A program made the translations under genes and the position numbers. The notes beneath the pieces were generated by a model, which had not been told where the DNA came from, did not search any database, and worked only from the letters and a program-made list of their open reading frames with translations. Below are positions 8,235 through 15,532 of a stretch of 29,393 bases of DNA, piece after piece. The stretch is from IMG/VR virus record IMGVR_UViG_3300025138_000231, positions 1-29,393 of that record; one strand, written 5' to 3'. This DNA is from a virus. Within the stretch, counting starts at the first letter, position 1. Each line of letters starts with the position of its first letter.

Positions 8235-8996
8235 TTACCGAAATAAGGTATATTCGTTTTCTTTTATTCTTTGTTCCGCAATCTTGAAATAATTCTCATC
8301 CATTTCAATTCCTATTCCATTTCTATTCGTATTCTGACACGCTACCATTGTAGAACCCGAACCCATAGTAAAATCTAATACTATTTCACCTTCGTTAGTG
8401 TAGGTCTTTATTAAATACTCCATTAAAGCAACGGGTTTTTGGGTTGGATGAATTGGCTTTTGACATTCTAAATCAAATTCAAGCACACTTTGTGGGTAAT
8501 TAGTAAAAGCTTGTGTAGTATCTCTATGACTAGGTCTAGCTCCAAAACTTGCGTCTTGTGTTGTTTTATTTTTTCTTTTAATATTAACTTCTTTTAATCC
8601 TTGAGGGTTGTATACCATTCTGCTTTTAGACTGATTCCTGTGTATTGTTTTTCCTTTGCTAAATACTATTAAATTCTCGTGTTTTTTTAAAGGTTTGTTT
8701 TTAGCGTGTGCGAAACCACTATTGAATCTCTTCTTTCTCCATACCCAGTCATATTTAAAATCTTGAATATTACTCATTCTTAAAGCGCTACTAAACGGTT
8801 CACTACCGAATAACACTATTGCTCCATTCGGTTTTATTATCCTATTAAGTTGATTCCACATTAAATCAAAATCAATAACGCTATCCCATTTACACGCAGT
8901 TGTACCGTATGGTGGATCTGTTATAATAGCATCAATAGAACCACTTTTAATCGTTTTCATTATCTCTAAACAATCGCCATTTCTTAAATCAATCAT
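8235..8996 (-). CDS. DNA N6-adenine/N4-cytosine methyltransferase
   Basis: A 253-aa S-adenosylmethionine-dependent DNA methyltransferase of the beta class. Motif IV is DPPY at residues 27-30 near the N-terminus, and the FxGxG-type SAM site is FTMGSGST at 209-216 near the C-terminus, with the recognition part between them. HPTQKPVALMEYLI is the typical segment before motif I. Length and motifs are complete, so it should be active. DPPY permits either adenine-N6 or cytosine-N4; adenine is more usual. It starts by ATGA overlap with the large terminase gene, so it is made late, beside packaging. It has no restriction partner here and probably protects the phage genome or marks it for packaging. 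Its target site cannot be read from sequence. Confidence 0.88.
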   Translation of the reverse strand: MIDLRNGDCLEIMKTIKSGSIDAIITDPPYGTTACKWDSVIDFDLMWNQLNRIIKPNGAIVLFGSEPFSSALRMSNIQDFKYDWVWRKKRFNSGFAHAKNKPLKKHENLIVFSKGKTIHRNQSKSRMVYNPQGLKEVNIKRKNKTTQDASFGARPSHRDTTQAFTNYPQSVLEFDLECQKPIHPTQKPVALMEYLIKTYTNEGEIVLDFTMGSGSTMVACQNTNRNGIGIEMDENYFKIAEQRIKENEYTLFR

Positions 8997-10153
8997 AGCA
9001 CGCTGTAACTTCCGTAATTCTTATTCATTCCTAATGTTTCCATCTCATGATACCTGACCGCATCCAGCGCATGGTTGAAATTATCCACAGGTTTATTAAG
9101 TTGCTTGCCTGTTTTATCCTTATCCCAACAATAGCTCCGCAGCTCTTTGATTAGGTTTGTGCTTTGAGAGGTTACTAAATAGTTTTGCCTTTGCATTACA
9201 TCTATTCCGTAATTGATTGAATCTCTGCCTTTGGTTACCCCTTTTATAATGATTCCGTAACGCTGTATATCAGCGATTGATTTGGGTTCGGCAGAATCGG
9301 CATATATTGGAACGTCTTTAGGCAACTTCTTTGCTATGTCAGAATTTAGCAATCCTGTTTGGTAGGTCATCTCATCCAAAATGCGTTGGTCATTGTATTT
9401 ATAGACTGCGATTATAGCTGTCGGATCCGCAGAGTACCCAAAGTCTAAACCTATGCCTATCAATCTTGCCTCCTCAGGTATTCTATCAATCGTTTTGTAG
9501 TTCGTAAATACCGCGCCTTGTAATTGACCGACCTTGCCCTCTCCGTAAACAGTCCACCAGTTGCGCCAATATGCGCTTGTCTTCGCTTTTAAGCGGTTCT
9601 TTTCTATTTGTTGGATAATACCCTCATCAAGCCCCTCATTGTCCTTGTAGGTTAATATTATGAAATCGGCATCGTCTTCCCCTTTGAGTTCTCTATGAAC
9701 CCAAAACTCATTGGCTGGATTGAAGTCGAGGTAAACGCTTCGCTTTGTTCTTATGGAAAGTTCGTTGTAAGCTTCAAAGGTTACATTGTTGCACTCGTTG
9801 ATGTATAAAATATCCCTCCTCGCTCCTCTGAGTTTGCTTGCATCGTCTGCGCTAAAAAATTCGATAAAGCTTCCGTTTGCAAATTCGTATTTTAGATAGC
9901 TCTTGTTGAAACGATCCTCCTGAAAACGATTTGTCCATTTCATAATTTTCAAGAAATCTCGAAGGGCACCGCGCCTAAGGTGGGGAATGCTCTCGGCAAC
10001 TACGCTTATTTCTAAGCCGCTTTTTTTTGTTGCCTTGTCTATGAGTACAGGAAGTATGCCAAAAGTCTTTCCAGCGGATGTACCTCCCTGAATTATTTTA
10101 ATTCGCTTTTTGAGAGCGAGTATTTTATTTATCGCTGTTGTCCTCTGTAACAT
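8993..10153 (-). CDS. terL: Terminase large subunit
   Basis: A 386-aa packaging motor and nuclease. The ATPase half has Walker A GGTSAGKT at residues 23-30 and a Walker B-like DILYINE at 114-120, with the catalytic Glu120. The RNase H-like nuclease half has the expected acidic residues in LDFGYSADPTA (Asp237), YADSAEP (Asp286) and NHALDAVRY (Asp364). The sequence is of the PBSX-like type and full length. It overlaps the end of the small subunit gene by 29 nt, and the methyltransferase gene begins within its stop codon (ATGA). It translocates DNA into the prohead through the portal. The portal gene is about 15 kb away in this window rather than next door. Confidence 0.95.
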   Translation of the reverse strand: MLQRTTAINKILALKKRIKIIQGGTSAGKTFGILPVLIDKATKKSGLEISVVAESIPHLRRGALRDFLKIMKWTNRFQEDRFNKSYLKYEFANGSFIEFFSADDASKLRGARRDILYINECNNVTFEAYNELSIRTKRSVYLDFNPANEFWVHRELKGEDDADFIILTYKDNEGLDEGIIQQIEKNRLKAKTSAYWRNWWTVYGEGKVGQLQGAVFTNYKTIDRIPEEARLIGIGLDFGYSADPTAIIAVYKYNDQRILDEMTYQTGLLNSDIAKKLPKDVPIYADSAEPKSIADIQRYGIIIKGVTKGRDSINYGIDVMQRQNYLVTSQSTNLIKELRSYCWDKDKTGKQLNKPVDNFNHALDAVRYHEMETLGMNKNYGSYSVL

Positions 10154-10457
10154 CAGGGAATAAAGGTTGCTCTATATTAGTTTGTTCGATTTGTTGCAAT
10201 GGCGCGCCGTATGCGCTGTCCATTAATTTTTGATACGATTGAGCATCGCCATCTCTTGCTTTCTTGATTAGAGCTAAAGTCATCAAATCCTCTTGGCTCA
10301 TGTTTTCAATCTTGCTTGTTAGAGGGTTTTTAAGATTCTGCTCAACGGATAGCCATTTGTTTGCTATTGTGCTTCGGTTCTTGCTTCCAACAGGTCTGCC
10401 CTTTGGGTTTCCGCTTTGCCCTTTCTTGTATGGGATTAAATTATCTTCGTTAGCCAT
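10125..10457 (-). CDS. Small terminase-like protein (DUF5681 type)
   Basis: A 110-aa protein with the N-terminal GQSGNPKGRPVGSKNRST motif of the DUF5681 family, often found immediately before the large terminase. A helical region follows (MSQEDLMTLALIKKARDGD, then YQKLMDSAYGAP), then an acidic tail. It is the best candidate for the DNA-recognition subunit of packaging. The motif is seen directly; the role is inferred from the family's usual position. It overlaps the large subunit gene and starts in the stop of the dioxygenase gene. Confidence 0.75.
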   Translation of the reverse strand: MANEDNLIPYKKGQSGNPKGRPVGSKNRSTIANKWLSVEQNLKNPLTSKIENMSQEDLMTLALIKKARDGDAQSYQKLMDSAYGAPLQQIEQTNIEQPLFPDVTEDNSDK

Positions 10458-11266
10458 TAGTGGTCTTTTCTTTTAATTGCTCGCTCCATTGCCTTTTGTT
10501 GCAAGCGTTCTACTTCTTCTTTATATGGGTAGCAATGTTTCATTTGTTCAAGGCTGTAATAGACTATGCTTGCCCTGTATGGATTGTCATCAGTTTTTAT
10601 GATTGGCATTACTCCGTGTATTTCCGTTTGACCATCAAATATTGCAAGGAATCCATCGTCTTGACTTAAGGCAAAACCGTACTCAGGAAATACAAGCTCC
10701 CCTCCAGCTATGCCATGCCTTAAAATTAAAACATTGCTTAGATTGCCTTTAAAGTTGCCTGTATCGCGATGGTATTTAATCGCATGGTTTACATTTATAT
10801 TTGCAGTCAAAAAAGGAGACTCTCTTTGGATCCTGTAATCTGCTTCAACGCTCTCATCAATTAGCTTTGTATCTCTTTCTAAATTATCAGGCAAATGTTG
10901 CTTATAAATCTTTAAAAGCTTTTTGCTGAATTTAAAAATTCTTAGGTTGTTTTCTCTCTCTTGTTTCGTCTTTGCGCTAAATCTGCAAAAATCATTGCGC
11001 CTTGCTATTCTCGGCAAGCTTCCGAATACGCTGCTTTGAGTTGGCAAGCCTCTTGTCCTACTGCTTCTATTTAGTTTTGTTGTCAAGGATGCCTTTCTAA
11101 TTCCTGTAAGCTCCTTAGAATTGATTTTAATATATAACCCTACCGCTTTGCCATCCTTATAAAATATACAATCCTCGCTAATTACTTCAGAGTAATCGTC
11201 TTTGCTTGGAGTATTTTTGAGCAGCTCATCGCATTTTTTTATTTGTATTAAATTAACCTTTCTCAA
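10457..11266 (-). CDS. TET/JBP-like 2OG-Fe(II) dioxygenase
   Basis: A 269-aa protein with the iron-binding triad of a 2-oxoglutarate dioxygenase: His166 and Asp168 in KYHRDTGN, and His217 in TEIHGVMP. Arg231 in YRASIVYYS is the likely 2OG-binding arginine. GIAGGELVFPEYGFAL and the upstream SSVFGSLPRIARRNDFCR match my memory of phage TET/JBP-family proteins, which oxidise the methyl group of 5-methylcytosine in DNA. The same phage carries a C5-cytosine methyltransferase at 16205-17311, the expected partner. It lies between a ParB-like gene (14-nt overlap) and the small terminase, where DNA would be modified before packaging. No glycosyltransferase was seen. It could instead be a related hydroxylase with another substrate. 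Confidence 0.7.
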   Translation of the reverse strand: MRKVNLIQIKKCDELLKNTPSKDDYSEVISEDCIFYKDGKAVGLYIKINSKELTGIRKASLTTKLNRSSRTRGLPTQSSVFGSLPRIARRNDFCRFSAKTKQERENNLRIFKFSKKLLKIYKQHLPDNLERDTKLIDESVEADYRIQRESPFLTANINVNHAIKYHRDTGNFKGNLSNVLILRHGIAGGELVFPEYGFALSQDDGFLAIFDGQTEIHGVMPIIKTDDNPYRASIVYYSLEQMKHCYPYKEEVERLQQKAMERAIKRKDH

Positions 11267-11834
11267 CTTCCATAATTTTTAAAATTACTTGACTAAAATC
11301 CTCTACCCCTAAATCATTTACTTTTTTTTCAAACCAAGCTACAACCTTTTCGTATAAATCAGAATCGTAAACTAAATACAAACGTTTAATTTCAGCATTT
11401 AAAAAGTTTTCAAGCTCCTCGTCAGGATTCATTCCAGCGTATTCATTTTCGTTTGACATATTGTCTCCCATAAATGGCATAGACAAACCCATCCCCTCTA
11501 ATTCATCCATGTCAAAATCATTTGCCAAAGCATCCCAGTCCCATTCTCCTGAGCTGAGATTATCCTTTACTATGAACTCTCTTTGTTGTTCCTCTGTTAA
11601 TGAGCTTGCTTTGATTATGTAAACTTCTTTTAATCCAGCCTCTTTGCATGCTCTTAATCTTTGGTTGCCTCCAAGTACAATGTTATCGTCATTTACTATA
11701 ATAGAACGCAACTGCAACATCCAGGGAGATTCTTTGATTGACTTAACTAATTTTTTAAATTGAAAGTCTTTAATAACTCTTGGGTTATTTGGGTTATTCT
11801 TTACCTGAGATATTTTTACCTTTTCAATTTGCAT
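11253..11834 (-). CDS. ParB-like nuclease-domain protein
   Basis: A 193-aa protein whose first 95 residues match the ParB/sulfiredoxin-like domain common in phages. Visible parts are KISQVKNNPNNPR near the N-terminus, KLVKSIKESPWMLQLRSIIV, the nucleotide-site motif VLGGNQRLRACKEAG, and EEQQREFIVKDNLSSGEWDWD. The C-terminal half is acidic and of unknown function. In other phages these proteins occur beside terminases or DNA methyltransferases, and some bind or nick DNA or use CTP/ATP. Here it is immediately before the dioxygenase and terminase genes, so a role in DNA modification or packaging is plausible. It starts with a TAATG overlap after the 128-aa gene. Confidence 0.8.
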   Translation of the reverse strand: MQIEKVKISQVKNNPNNPRVIKDFQFKKLVKSIKESPWMLQLRSIIVNDDNIVLGGNQRLRACKEAGLKEVYIIKASSLTEEQQREFIVKDNLSSGEWDWDALANDFDMDELEGMGLSMPFMGDNMSNENEYAGMNPDEELENFLNAEIKRLYLVYDSDLYEKVVAWFEKKVNDLGVEDFSQVILKIMEVEKG

Positions 11835-12220
11835 TATTCGTAAGTTTCAAAAACCGTCTTCATCTTGTTATGGATTTCCCTTAGACAGCTTGCGCAGTTT
11901 GTTGCGTTTGTTTTTACTCTAAAGATTCGGCTGTATATTTTAATCATTTTATCTCTTTCGCTTGGTCTGTAAGTTGTTGCTTCTTTTGCAAACCATTCCT
12001 TTAGCCATTTGTATTCGTCTTCCAGTAGGCAGTCAGGCTTCTTTGTAGTTCTGAATAACTCGTTGAGCTTATTTTTTCTCTCGGTACAGCCGCAATCCTC
12101 TCCAAGAATAAACTTAGCTACCTTTGCAGCTCCTGTCTTTTCCAATACCTCCTCTACTATGTCGCCAACTCCTTTGGTTGGTTGTTTTATTGGTTTCCGT
12201 TTTTTTGTTGTTTTACTCAT
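11834..12220 (-). CDS. Conserved phage protein with cysteine pairs
   Basis: A 128-aa protein of a kind I recall from Bacteroidetes phages, with no known function. It has a Lys/Pro-rich N-terminus, then VGDIVEEVLEKTGAAKVAKF, a cysteine group (EDCGCTERKNKLNELF), EDEYKWLKEWF, and a C-terminal CASCLREI. The CGC and CASC pairs could bind zinc or iron. It ends with a TAATG overlap with the ParB-like gene and follows the 79-aa gene by 10 nt. Its place in front of ParB, dioxygenase and terminase makes a late DNA-handling role possible, but this is only position. Confidence 0.7.
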   Translation of the reverse strand: MSKTTKKRKPIKQPTKGVGDIVEEVLEKTGAAKVAKFILGEDCGCTERKNKLNELFRTTKKPDCLLEDEYKWLKEWFAKEATTYRPSERDKMIKIYSRIFRVKTNATNCASCLREIHNKMKTVFETYE

Positions 12221-12230
12221 GATTTTTTTT

Positions 12231-12470
12231 TTAAATATACAATAGCGATTGCATTACATCTATTTCCTTTTGCGTTTCCGTGTCCGCTTTAAGGTTGCCT
12301 ATAAGCTTGCTTTTTAATCTTAGTATCTCTTGCTTTACATACTTGGTTCGATATATTGGTCTGGTATCCTCTTCCTTTTGTACGGTGTAACCGTGTTCCT
12401 CCAGGAGCTTAATGCTTTCCTCAATCTTTGCTTTTTGTACTCGGTAGTGGTTAAATATTTGATTGTCCAT
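12231..12470 (-). CDS. Small helical hypothetical protein
   Basis: A 79-aa charged protein, not recognised. Two predicted helices (RVQKAKIEESIKLLEEHGY and YVKQEILRLKSKLIGNL) flank a short loop with TVQKEEDTRPIYRTK, a layout like a small coiled-coil or helical-hairpin regulator. Its start lies inside the preceding 62-aa gene (20-nt overlap). It is part of the sigma-factor transcript. Confidence 0.6.
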   Translation of the reverse strand: MDNQIFNHYRVQKAKIEESIKLLEEHGYTVQKEEDTRPIYRTKYVKQEILRLKSKLIGNLKADTETQKEIDVMQSLLYI

Positions 12471-12639
12471 CTGTTGTTGATTTATTATAAATTTCTTTTT
12501 CCGATTCGCTTAGGTTCGTATAATGGTAGAAAGGGCTTGAAAGCATTTCGCTCTCCGTATAATATGCCTCATCTTTTTTCCCTATTACTTTTGCTGTAAA
12601 GTATAGCCACTTTCTGCCTTTATCCATTTTAACTTTCAT
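12451..12639 (-). CDS. Small hypothetical protein after sigma factor
   Basis: A 62-aa protein, not recognised. It has a basic N-terminus (KVKMDKGRKWLYF), a few aromatic residues and an acidic, Ser/Thr-rich C-terminus. It begins 2 nt after the sigma-factor stop codon and overlaps the next gene by 20 nt, so it is translated together with them. A partner or anti-sigma role would be guesswork. Confidence 0.55.
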   Translation of the reverse strand: MKVKMDKGRKWLYFTAKVIGKKDEAYYTESEMLSSPFYHYTNLSESEKEIYNKSTTDGQSNI

Positions 12640-12641
12640 AA

Positions 12642-13184
12642 CTATTTTTTGTTCTTTTGGTTTACAAAATCTTGGTATTGTTCATTTAGCTTTTCTCTTA
12701 TCTTAGCCTTGCATCTTTTTAAAGTATAAAATATCGTCTTTGTGCTGATGTTAGAACCCTCGGCAATCGCTCTCATGCTTATAGCATCCTCTCGGTATTT
12801 ATCCTGGATCCCTGTATAAGCTCTAAAGACTCCATTGTCAAAAAATTGCCAAGTATTCATCTCCTTTATAATTTCTGATTCTAAATTATCGCTTTCATTT
12901 GGCTGATAGTAATCGTATTCTACAGCAATAGGATGTTCTTCAATATCTATTTTATGCACCTTTTGTTTTTCTTGCTGATAATTTAAGAATAAATTTTTTA
13001 GAATCGTGTAAAGGTATCCCATGTTTAGTTCGCCATCCTTGATTGCTATCTCTTCCTTTCCGTATTTGATTAGCTTGATGTAGAACTCTTGAACAATGTC
13101 CTCAGCGTAAAAATGCTCGCCTAAGTCGTGAATGATCCTGATAAAATCATTTTGCTTTTCTTGAACTTTTACAATCCACTCCAT
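12642..13184 (-). CDS. Phage RNA polymerase sigma factor, sigma-70 family (ECF-like)
   Basis: A 180-aa sigma-70-like protein with only regions 2 and 4. Region 2 is visible as HFYAEDIVQEFYIKLIKYG at about residues 24-42, the usual -10-binding helix, followed by LYTILKNLFLNYQQEK. Region 4 is a helix-turn-helix at about 133-166 (SMRAIAEGSNISTKTIFYTL, then KRCKAKIREKL). It would direct host RNA polymerase to phage promoters, most likely the late ones. It is the first gene after a strong terminator and has its own TAnnTTTG promoter box, so it is a separately controlled switch. Its own target promoter sequence is not known. Confidence 0.85.
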   Translation of the reverse strand: MEWIVKVQEKQNDFIRIIHDLGEHFYAEDIVQEFYIKLIKYGKEEIAIKDGELNMGYLYTILKNLFLNYQQEKQKVHKIDIEEHPIAVEYDYYQPNESDNLESEIIKEMNTWQFFDNGVFRAYTGIQDKYREDAISMRAIAEGSNISTKTIFYTLKRCKAKIREKLNEQYQDFVNQKNKK

Positions 13185-13199
13185 TGGTTACAATCTAAT

Positions 13200-13207
13200 C
13201 AAATGTA
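13200..13207 (-). promoter_or_regulatory. Bacteroidetes-type -7 promoter box for sigma factor gene
   Basis: The minus strand reads TACATTTG, an exact match to TAnnTTTG, 15 nt before the sigma-factor ATG. No TTTG is seen at the -33 spacing; that stretch is the T/A-rich tail of the terminator. Transcription would begin close to the gene, at about 13193. Confidence 0.6.
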
Positions 13208-13225
13208 GTGATTATTTTTTAATCA

Positions 13226-13253
13226 TTAAAAAGCCCAACATTTCTGCTGGGCT
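13226..13253 (-). terminator. Rho-independent terminator after the recombination operon
   Basis: On the minus strand, AGCCCAGCA, a GAAA tetraloop and TGTTGGGCT form a 9-bp stem with one G-U pair, followed by T5. It closes the replication/recombination operon after the SSB-like gene and separates it from the sigma-factor promoter. Confidence 0.9.
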
Positions 13254-13277
13254 AATTACTACACAATTACCCTCGTA

Positions 13278-13601
13278 TTAGAAAGGGATGTCTTCAGAAT
13301 CTTTGCTTTCGTATGAAGCCTCCTCTGTTTGCGCTCGGTTCAATCTCCAAGCTTCCAAAGTATTAAAATATTTTACTTCGCCTTTTGGGGAGGTCCATTC
13401 TCTGCCTCTTATGTTTATATCAACATCAACCGCATCTCCTACCTCGTAGTCATCCAGGAGAGGGCATTTATCTTGCGTTAGCTGCAATGAAACCAATTGC
13501 GGATACTTATCCTCCGTTTCAAGTACAAAGTCTCTCTTTGCAAATTTTTGACTGATTTGTTGGGTTTCCCCTTTTAGGTGTAATTTTCCTTTTACGTTCA
13601 T
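13278..13601 (-). CDS. SSB-like OB-fold protein (DUF3127 type)
   Basis: A 107-aa protein that looks like a small single-stranded-DNA-binding OB-fold protein of the DUF3127 type: an initial beta strand (MNVKGKLHLKGETQQIS), KRDFVLETEDKYPQLVSLQL, then VGDAVDVDINIRGREWTSP and YFNTLEAWRL. The acidic C-terminal end SKDSEDIPF copies the DDIPF tip by which bacterial SSB recruits repair and replication proteins. It is the last gene of the recombination operon, 2 nt after its neighbour, and just before the terminator. It would protect ssDNA made by the exonuclease and work with the ERF annealing protein. Confidence 0.75.
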   Translation of the reverse strand: MNVKGKLHLKGETQQISQKFAKRDFVLETEDKYPQLVSLQLTQDKCPLLDDYEVGDAVDVDINIRGREWTSPKGEVKYFNTLEAWRLNRAQTEEASYESKDSEDIPF

Positions 13602-13603
13602 GA

Positions 13604-13978
13604 TTATTTATTTATGTATTTTAATTTTAAAGGTGTCCAATAAGCTTTTTTGCCATTCATAACTTTTTTGTCTTTAAGGTATCTCGGTCTAAAAATATCA
13701 TATTCAGTCCATACCGCTAAACCATCAAACATTAACTCATATTCAGTTAGCGGATTTAGTTCAACTAACCTTTCTTTAAACATAATATCATCAAGCGCAT
13801 GAACAGCCTCAGAATTAACCCCTCCAATTATTGCTGTTCGTCCTTTATGAGTTTTAGAACCTTTTAAATAATCCAAATTGCCTTTCAATTCTGGAATTAA
13901 TTTTAATAAATCCAAAATATAAACCTCCTCATTGTAACTACTTTTAATTGCGTTCATTATTTTATCTTTTAAACTCAT
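13604..13978 (-). CDS. Hypothetical protein in recombination operon
   Basis: A 124-aa protein, not recognised. The N-terminal 35 residues are helical (LKDKIMNAIKSSYNEEVYILDLLKLIP could pack as a small helical bundle). The rest is alpha/beta with a basic, aromatic end (AYWTPLKLKYINK). It overlaps the exonuclease gene by ATGA, so it is coupled to it. A DNA-binding or accessory role beside the exonuclease and SSB-like proteins is a guess from position. Confidence 0.6.
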   Translation of the reverse strand: MSLKDKIMNAIKSSYNEEVYILDLLKLIPELKGNLDYLKGSKTHKGRTAIIGGVNSEAVHALDDIMFKERLVELNPLTEYELMFDGLAVWTEYDIFRPRYLKDKKVMNGKKAYWTPLKLKYINK

Positions 13979-14670
13979 ACCTCTTGCGCTTTAAATTGTT
14001 CGTGAATTAATGTCTCGTAATACTCTCGGCATTCCTCAACTCGCTCGTAAATCTTTTTAATTGCTTCAGGATCGTATGCAATCTCAAAGCATTTAATTCT
14101 TTGCTCCTTTGGCACTCTCTCGAAGTTATGTTGCATTTCTACTGCATTCCTTACAATTGGGTTGTCTTCTATTTCTTTGAGCTTGTAGTGGACTCTTCTA
14201 ACCTCATCCTCGACAATGTCGCTTGGTGTATCTACTAAGCAATAAACGAGATATGAGTTTCGTCTTCCTGTCAATTCCATGTAACCCTGGAGCTGATAAT
14301 AGTAATCCTTGTTCGGTACATCCTTTTTAAACCAGGGGAATGTAGTCGCATCATAACTACTCTTTACATCAAGCACAAAATCCTCATTGAGTACGTCAGG
14401 AGTTCCTGTCAAGTATTCATTCTCGTAAAACTCCTCATTCTTTGACATTGCGCCCATCTTCAGAACCTCCTCGGCAAGCTCTATGCTTGCATCCTCAACC
14501 GCTATTCCCTTATCAATGGCTTTGCTCCATATGTCTTTGCTATACCCGTACATATTCTCAATAGCATAGTCCTCTAAATAACCTTGACAAGTCTTGCTCA
14601 ATTGCCCTTTTGTTCGGCTGTTCGTCATTATCTTGCCAATTGCGGAGCATCTTATCTTAAATTCTTTCAT
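13975..14670 (-). CDS. YqaJ/lambda-exo-type recombination exonuclease
   Basis: A 231-aa nuclease of the YqaJ (lambda exonuclease-like) family with the PD-(D/E)xK fold. It begins FKIRCSAIGKIMTN, the usual first helix. GIAVEDASIELAEEVL carries the conserved acidic helix, TGTPDVL gives Asp92, VLDVKSS gives Asp101 and Lys103, and YYYQLQGYMELTG is the conserved Gln/Tyr helix. It should degrade one strand of double-stranded ends to give ssDNA for annealing. The ERF gene is immediately upstream with an ATGA overlap, forming the classic exonuclease plus annealase pair. Confidence 0.85.
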   Translation of the reverse strand: MKEFKIRCSAIGKIMTNSRTKGQLSKTCQGYLEDYAIENMYGYSKDIWSKAIDKGIAVEDASIELAEEVLKMGAMSKNEEFYENEYLTGTPDVLNEDFVLDVKSSYDATTFPWFKKDVPNKDYYYQLQGYMELTGRRNSYLVYCLVDTPSDIVEDEVRRVHYKLKEIEDNPIVRNAVEMQHNFERVPKEQRIKCFEIAYDPEAIKKIYERVEECREYYETLIHEQFKAQEV

Positions 14671-15188
14671 AGTTGCTCTAATTGCTTATCGGTTAATGAG
14701 TAATTCTCTTTGAGTTTCTCGGTAGTATATTCTCCTCGGTCAATCATTTCTAAGGCAGCTTTAAAATTAGCAGCGTTAAGCTTCTTTTTCTCTTTCTTCT
14801 TTCCGTGAGTATTCGTTGAATCAGCATCTTTTGTATCGTCTATTAAGAATAATCCATTTAATGCGTACTTCCTTGCATAGCTGGAGGAGGATCCAAAGCT
14901 CTGAGCAATGTCCATTCCTTTGCGATTGATGTCAATGCCAGCTTGCGCCTTTACAGCTTGAACTTTACTGCCATCCGTAATCATTGCAGTCGCTTCGACA
15001 TACATACAGCCAGCAGCTTCCTTTACCTCATCCGTAAGGTTCAATACTAAGCCATTGAGCAAAGGCTTTACCGCCTCCATAATGTCCTCGCAGCTTCGGT
15101 ATTTATACTTTCCAAAGCTATTATACTGATTCTTTGGCGCTTTCAGTTGTTGTTGGATTTCTCCAAGTCTTTCAATTAGTTTATTCAT
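14667..15188 (-). CDS. erf: ERF family ssDNA-annealing recombinase
   Basis: A 173-aa protein of the ERF annealing family. It has the N-terminal helical start with NSFGKYKYRSCEDIMEAVKP, a central beta region, and the family's signature near residues 98-112 (FGSSSSYARKYALNG), followed by a linker KKKEKKK and a helical C-terminal domain with EKLKENYSLTDKQLEQL. It anneals complementary ssDNA, working with the exonuclease encoded next (ATGA overlap). It is upstream of the SSB-like protein and downstream of NinG in one recombination cassette. Confidence 0.88.
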   Translation of the reverse strand: MNKLIERLGEIQQQLKAPKNQYNSFGKYKYRSCEDIMEAVKPLLNGLVLNLTDEVKEAAGCMYVEATAMITDGSKVQAVKAQAGIDINRKGMDIAQSFGSSSSYARKYALNGLFLIDDTKDADSTNTHGKKKEKKKLNAANFKAALEMIDRGEYTTEKLKENYSLTDKQLEQL

Positions 15189-15193
15189 AACGA

Positions 15194-15475
15194 TTAATTT
15201 ATTTGGTTTATATAATTATGCGCTTGTTCATAGTGCGCAACATAGCGTTTAAAATTTTTATAGCTTTCTCTAAGTTCTTTTGATCCTCTGTAATCGCCTT
15301 GTAAAGCGCAACTGTTTGCCTCTGAGTATATCGCCTCTTTGTAGGTTATTGCTTTGATTAGGCTTAAATCAAACAGCCATCCATCCCCGATTCGCTCGTT
15401 GATTATTTCTCTACCTTGAATTTTGATTGATAAGATTCCAGCGGTCGCCGAAACCTCAATGGGTTTTCCTTTCAT
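15194..15475 (-). CDS. Hypothetical protein before ERF
   Basis: A 93-aa protein, not recognised. It has a beta N-terminus (GKPIEVSATAGILSIKIQG), a middle helix around LSLIKAITYKEAIYSEAN, and a C-terminal helix rich in Tyr and Lys. It is 5 nt before the ERF gene and 57 nt after NinG. That 57-nt gap is AT-rich and holds no recognisable promoter box or hairpin. A recombination accessory role is inferred only from position. Confidence 0.6.
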   Translation of the reverse strand: MKGKPIEVSATAGILSIKIQGREIINERIGDGWLFDLSLIKAITYKEAIYSEANSCALQGDYRGSKELRESYKNFKRYVAHYEQAHNYINQIN

Positions 15476-15532
15476 AATACGTTTTTAATTGTTAGTGATA
15501 TAAAAATAATAAAAATATTCCTTATATAAAAA

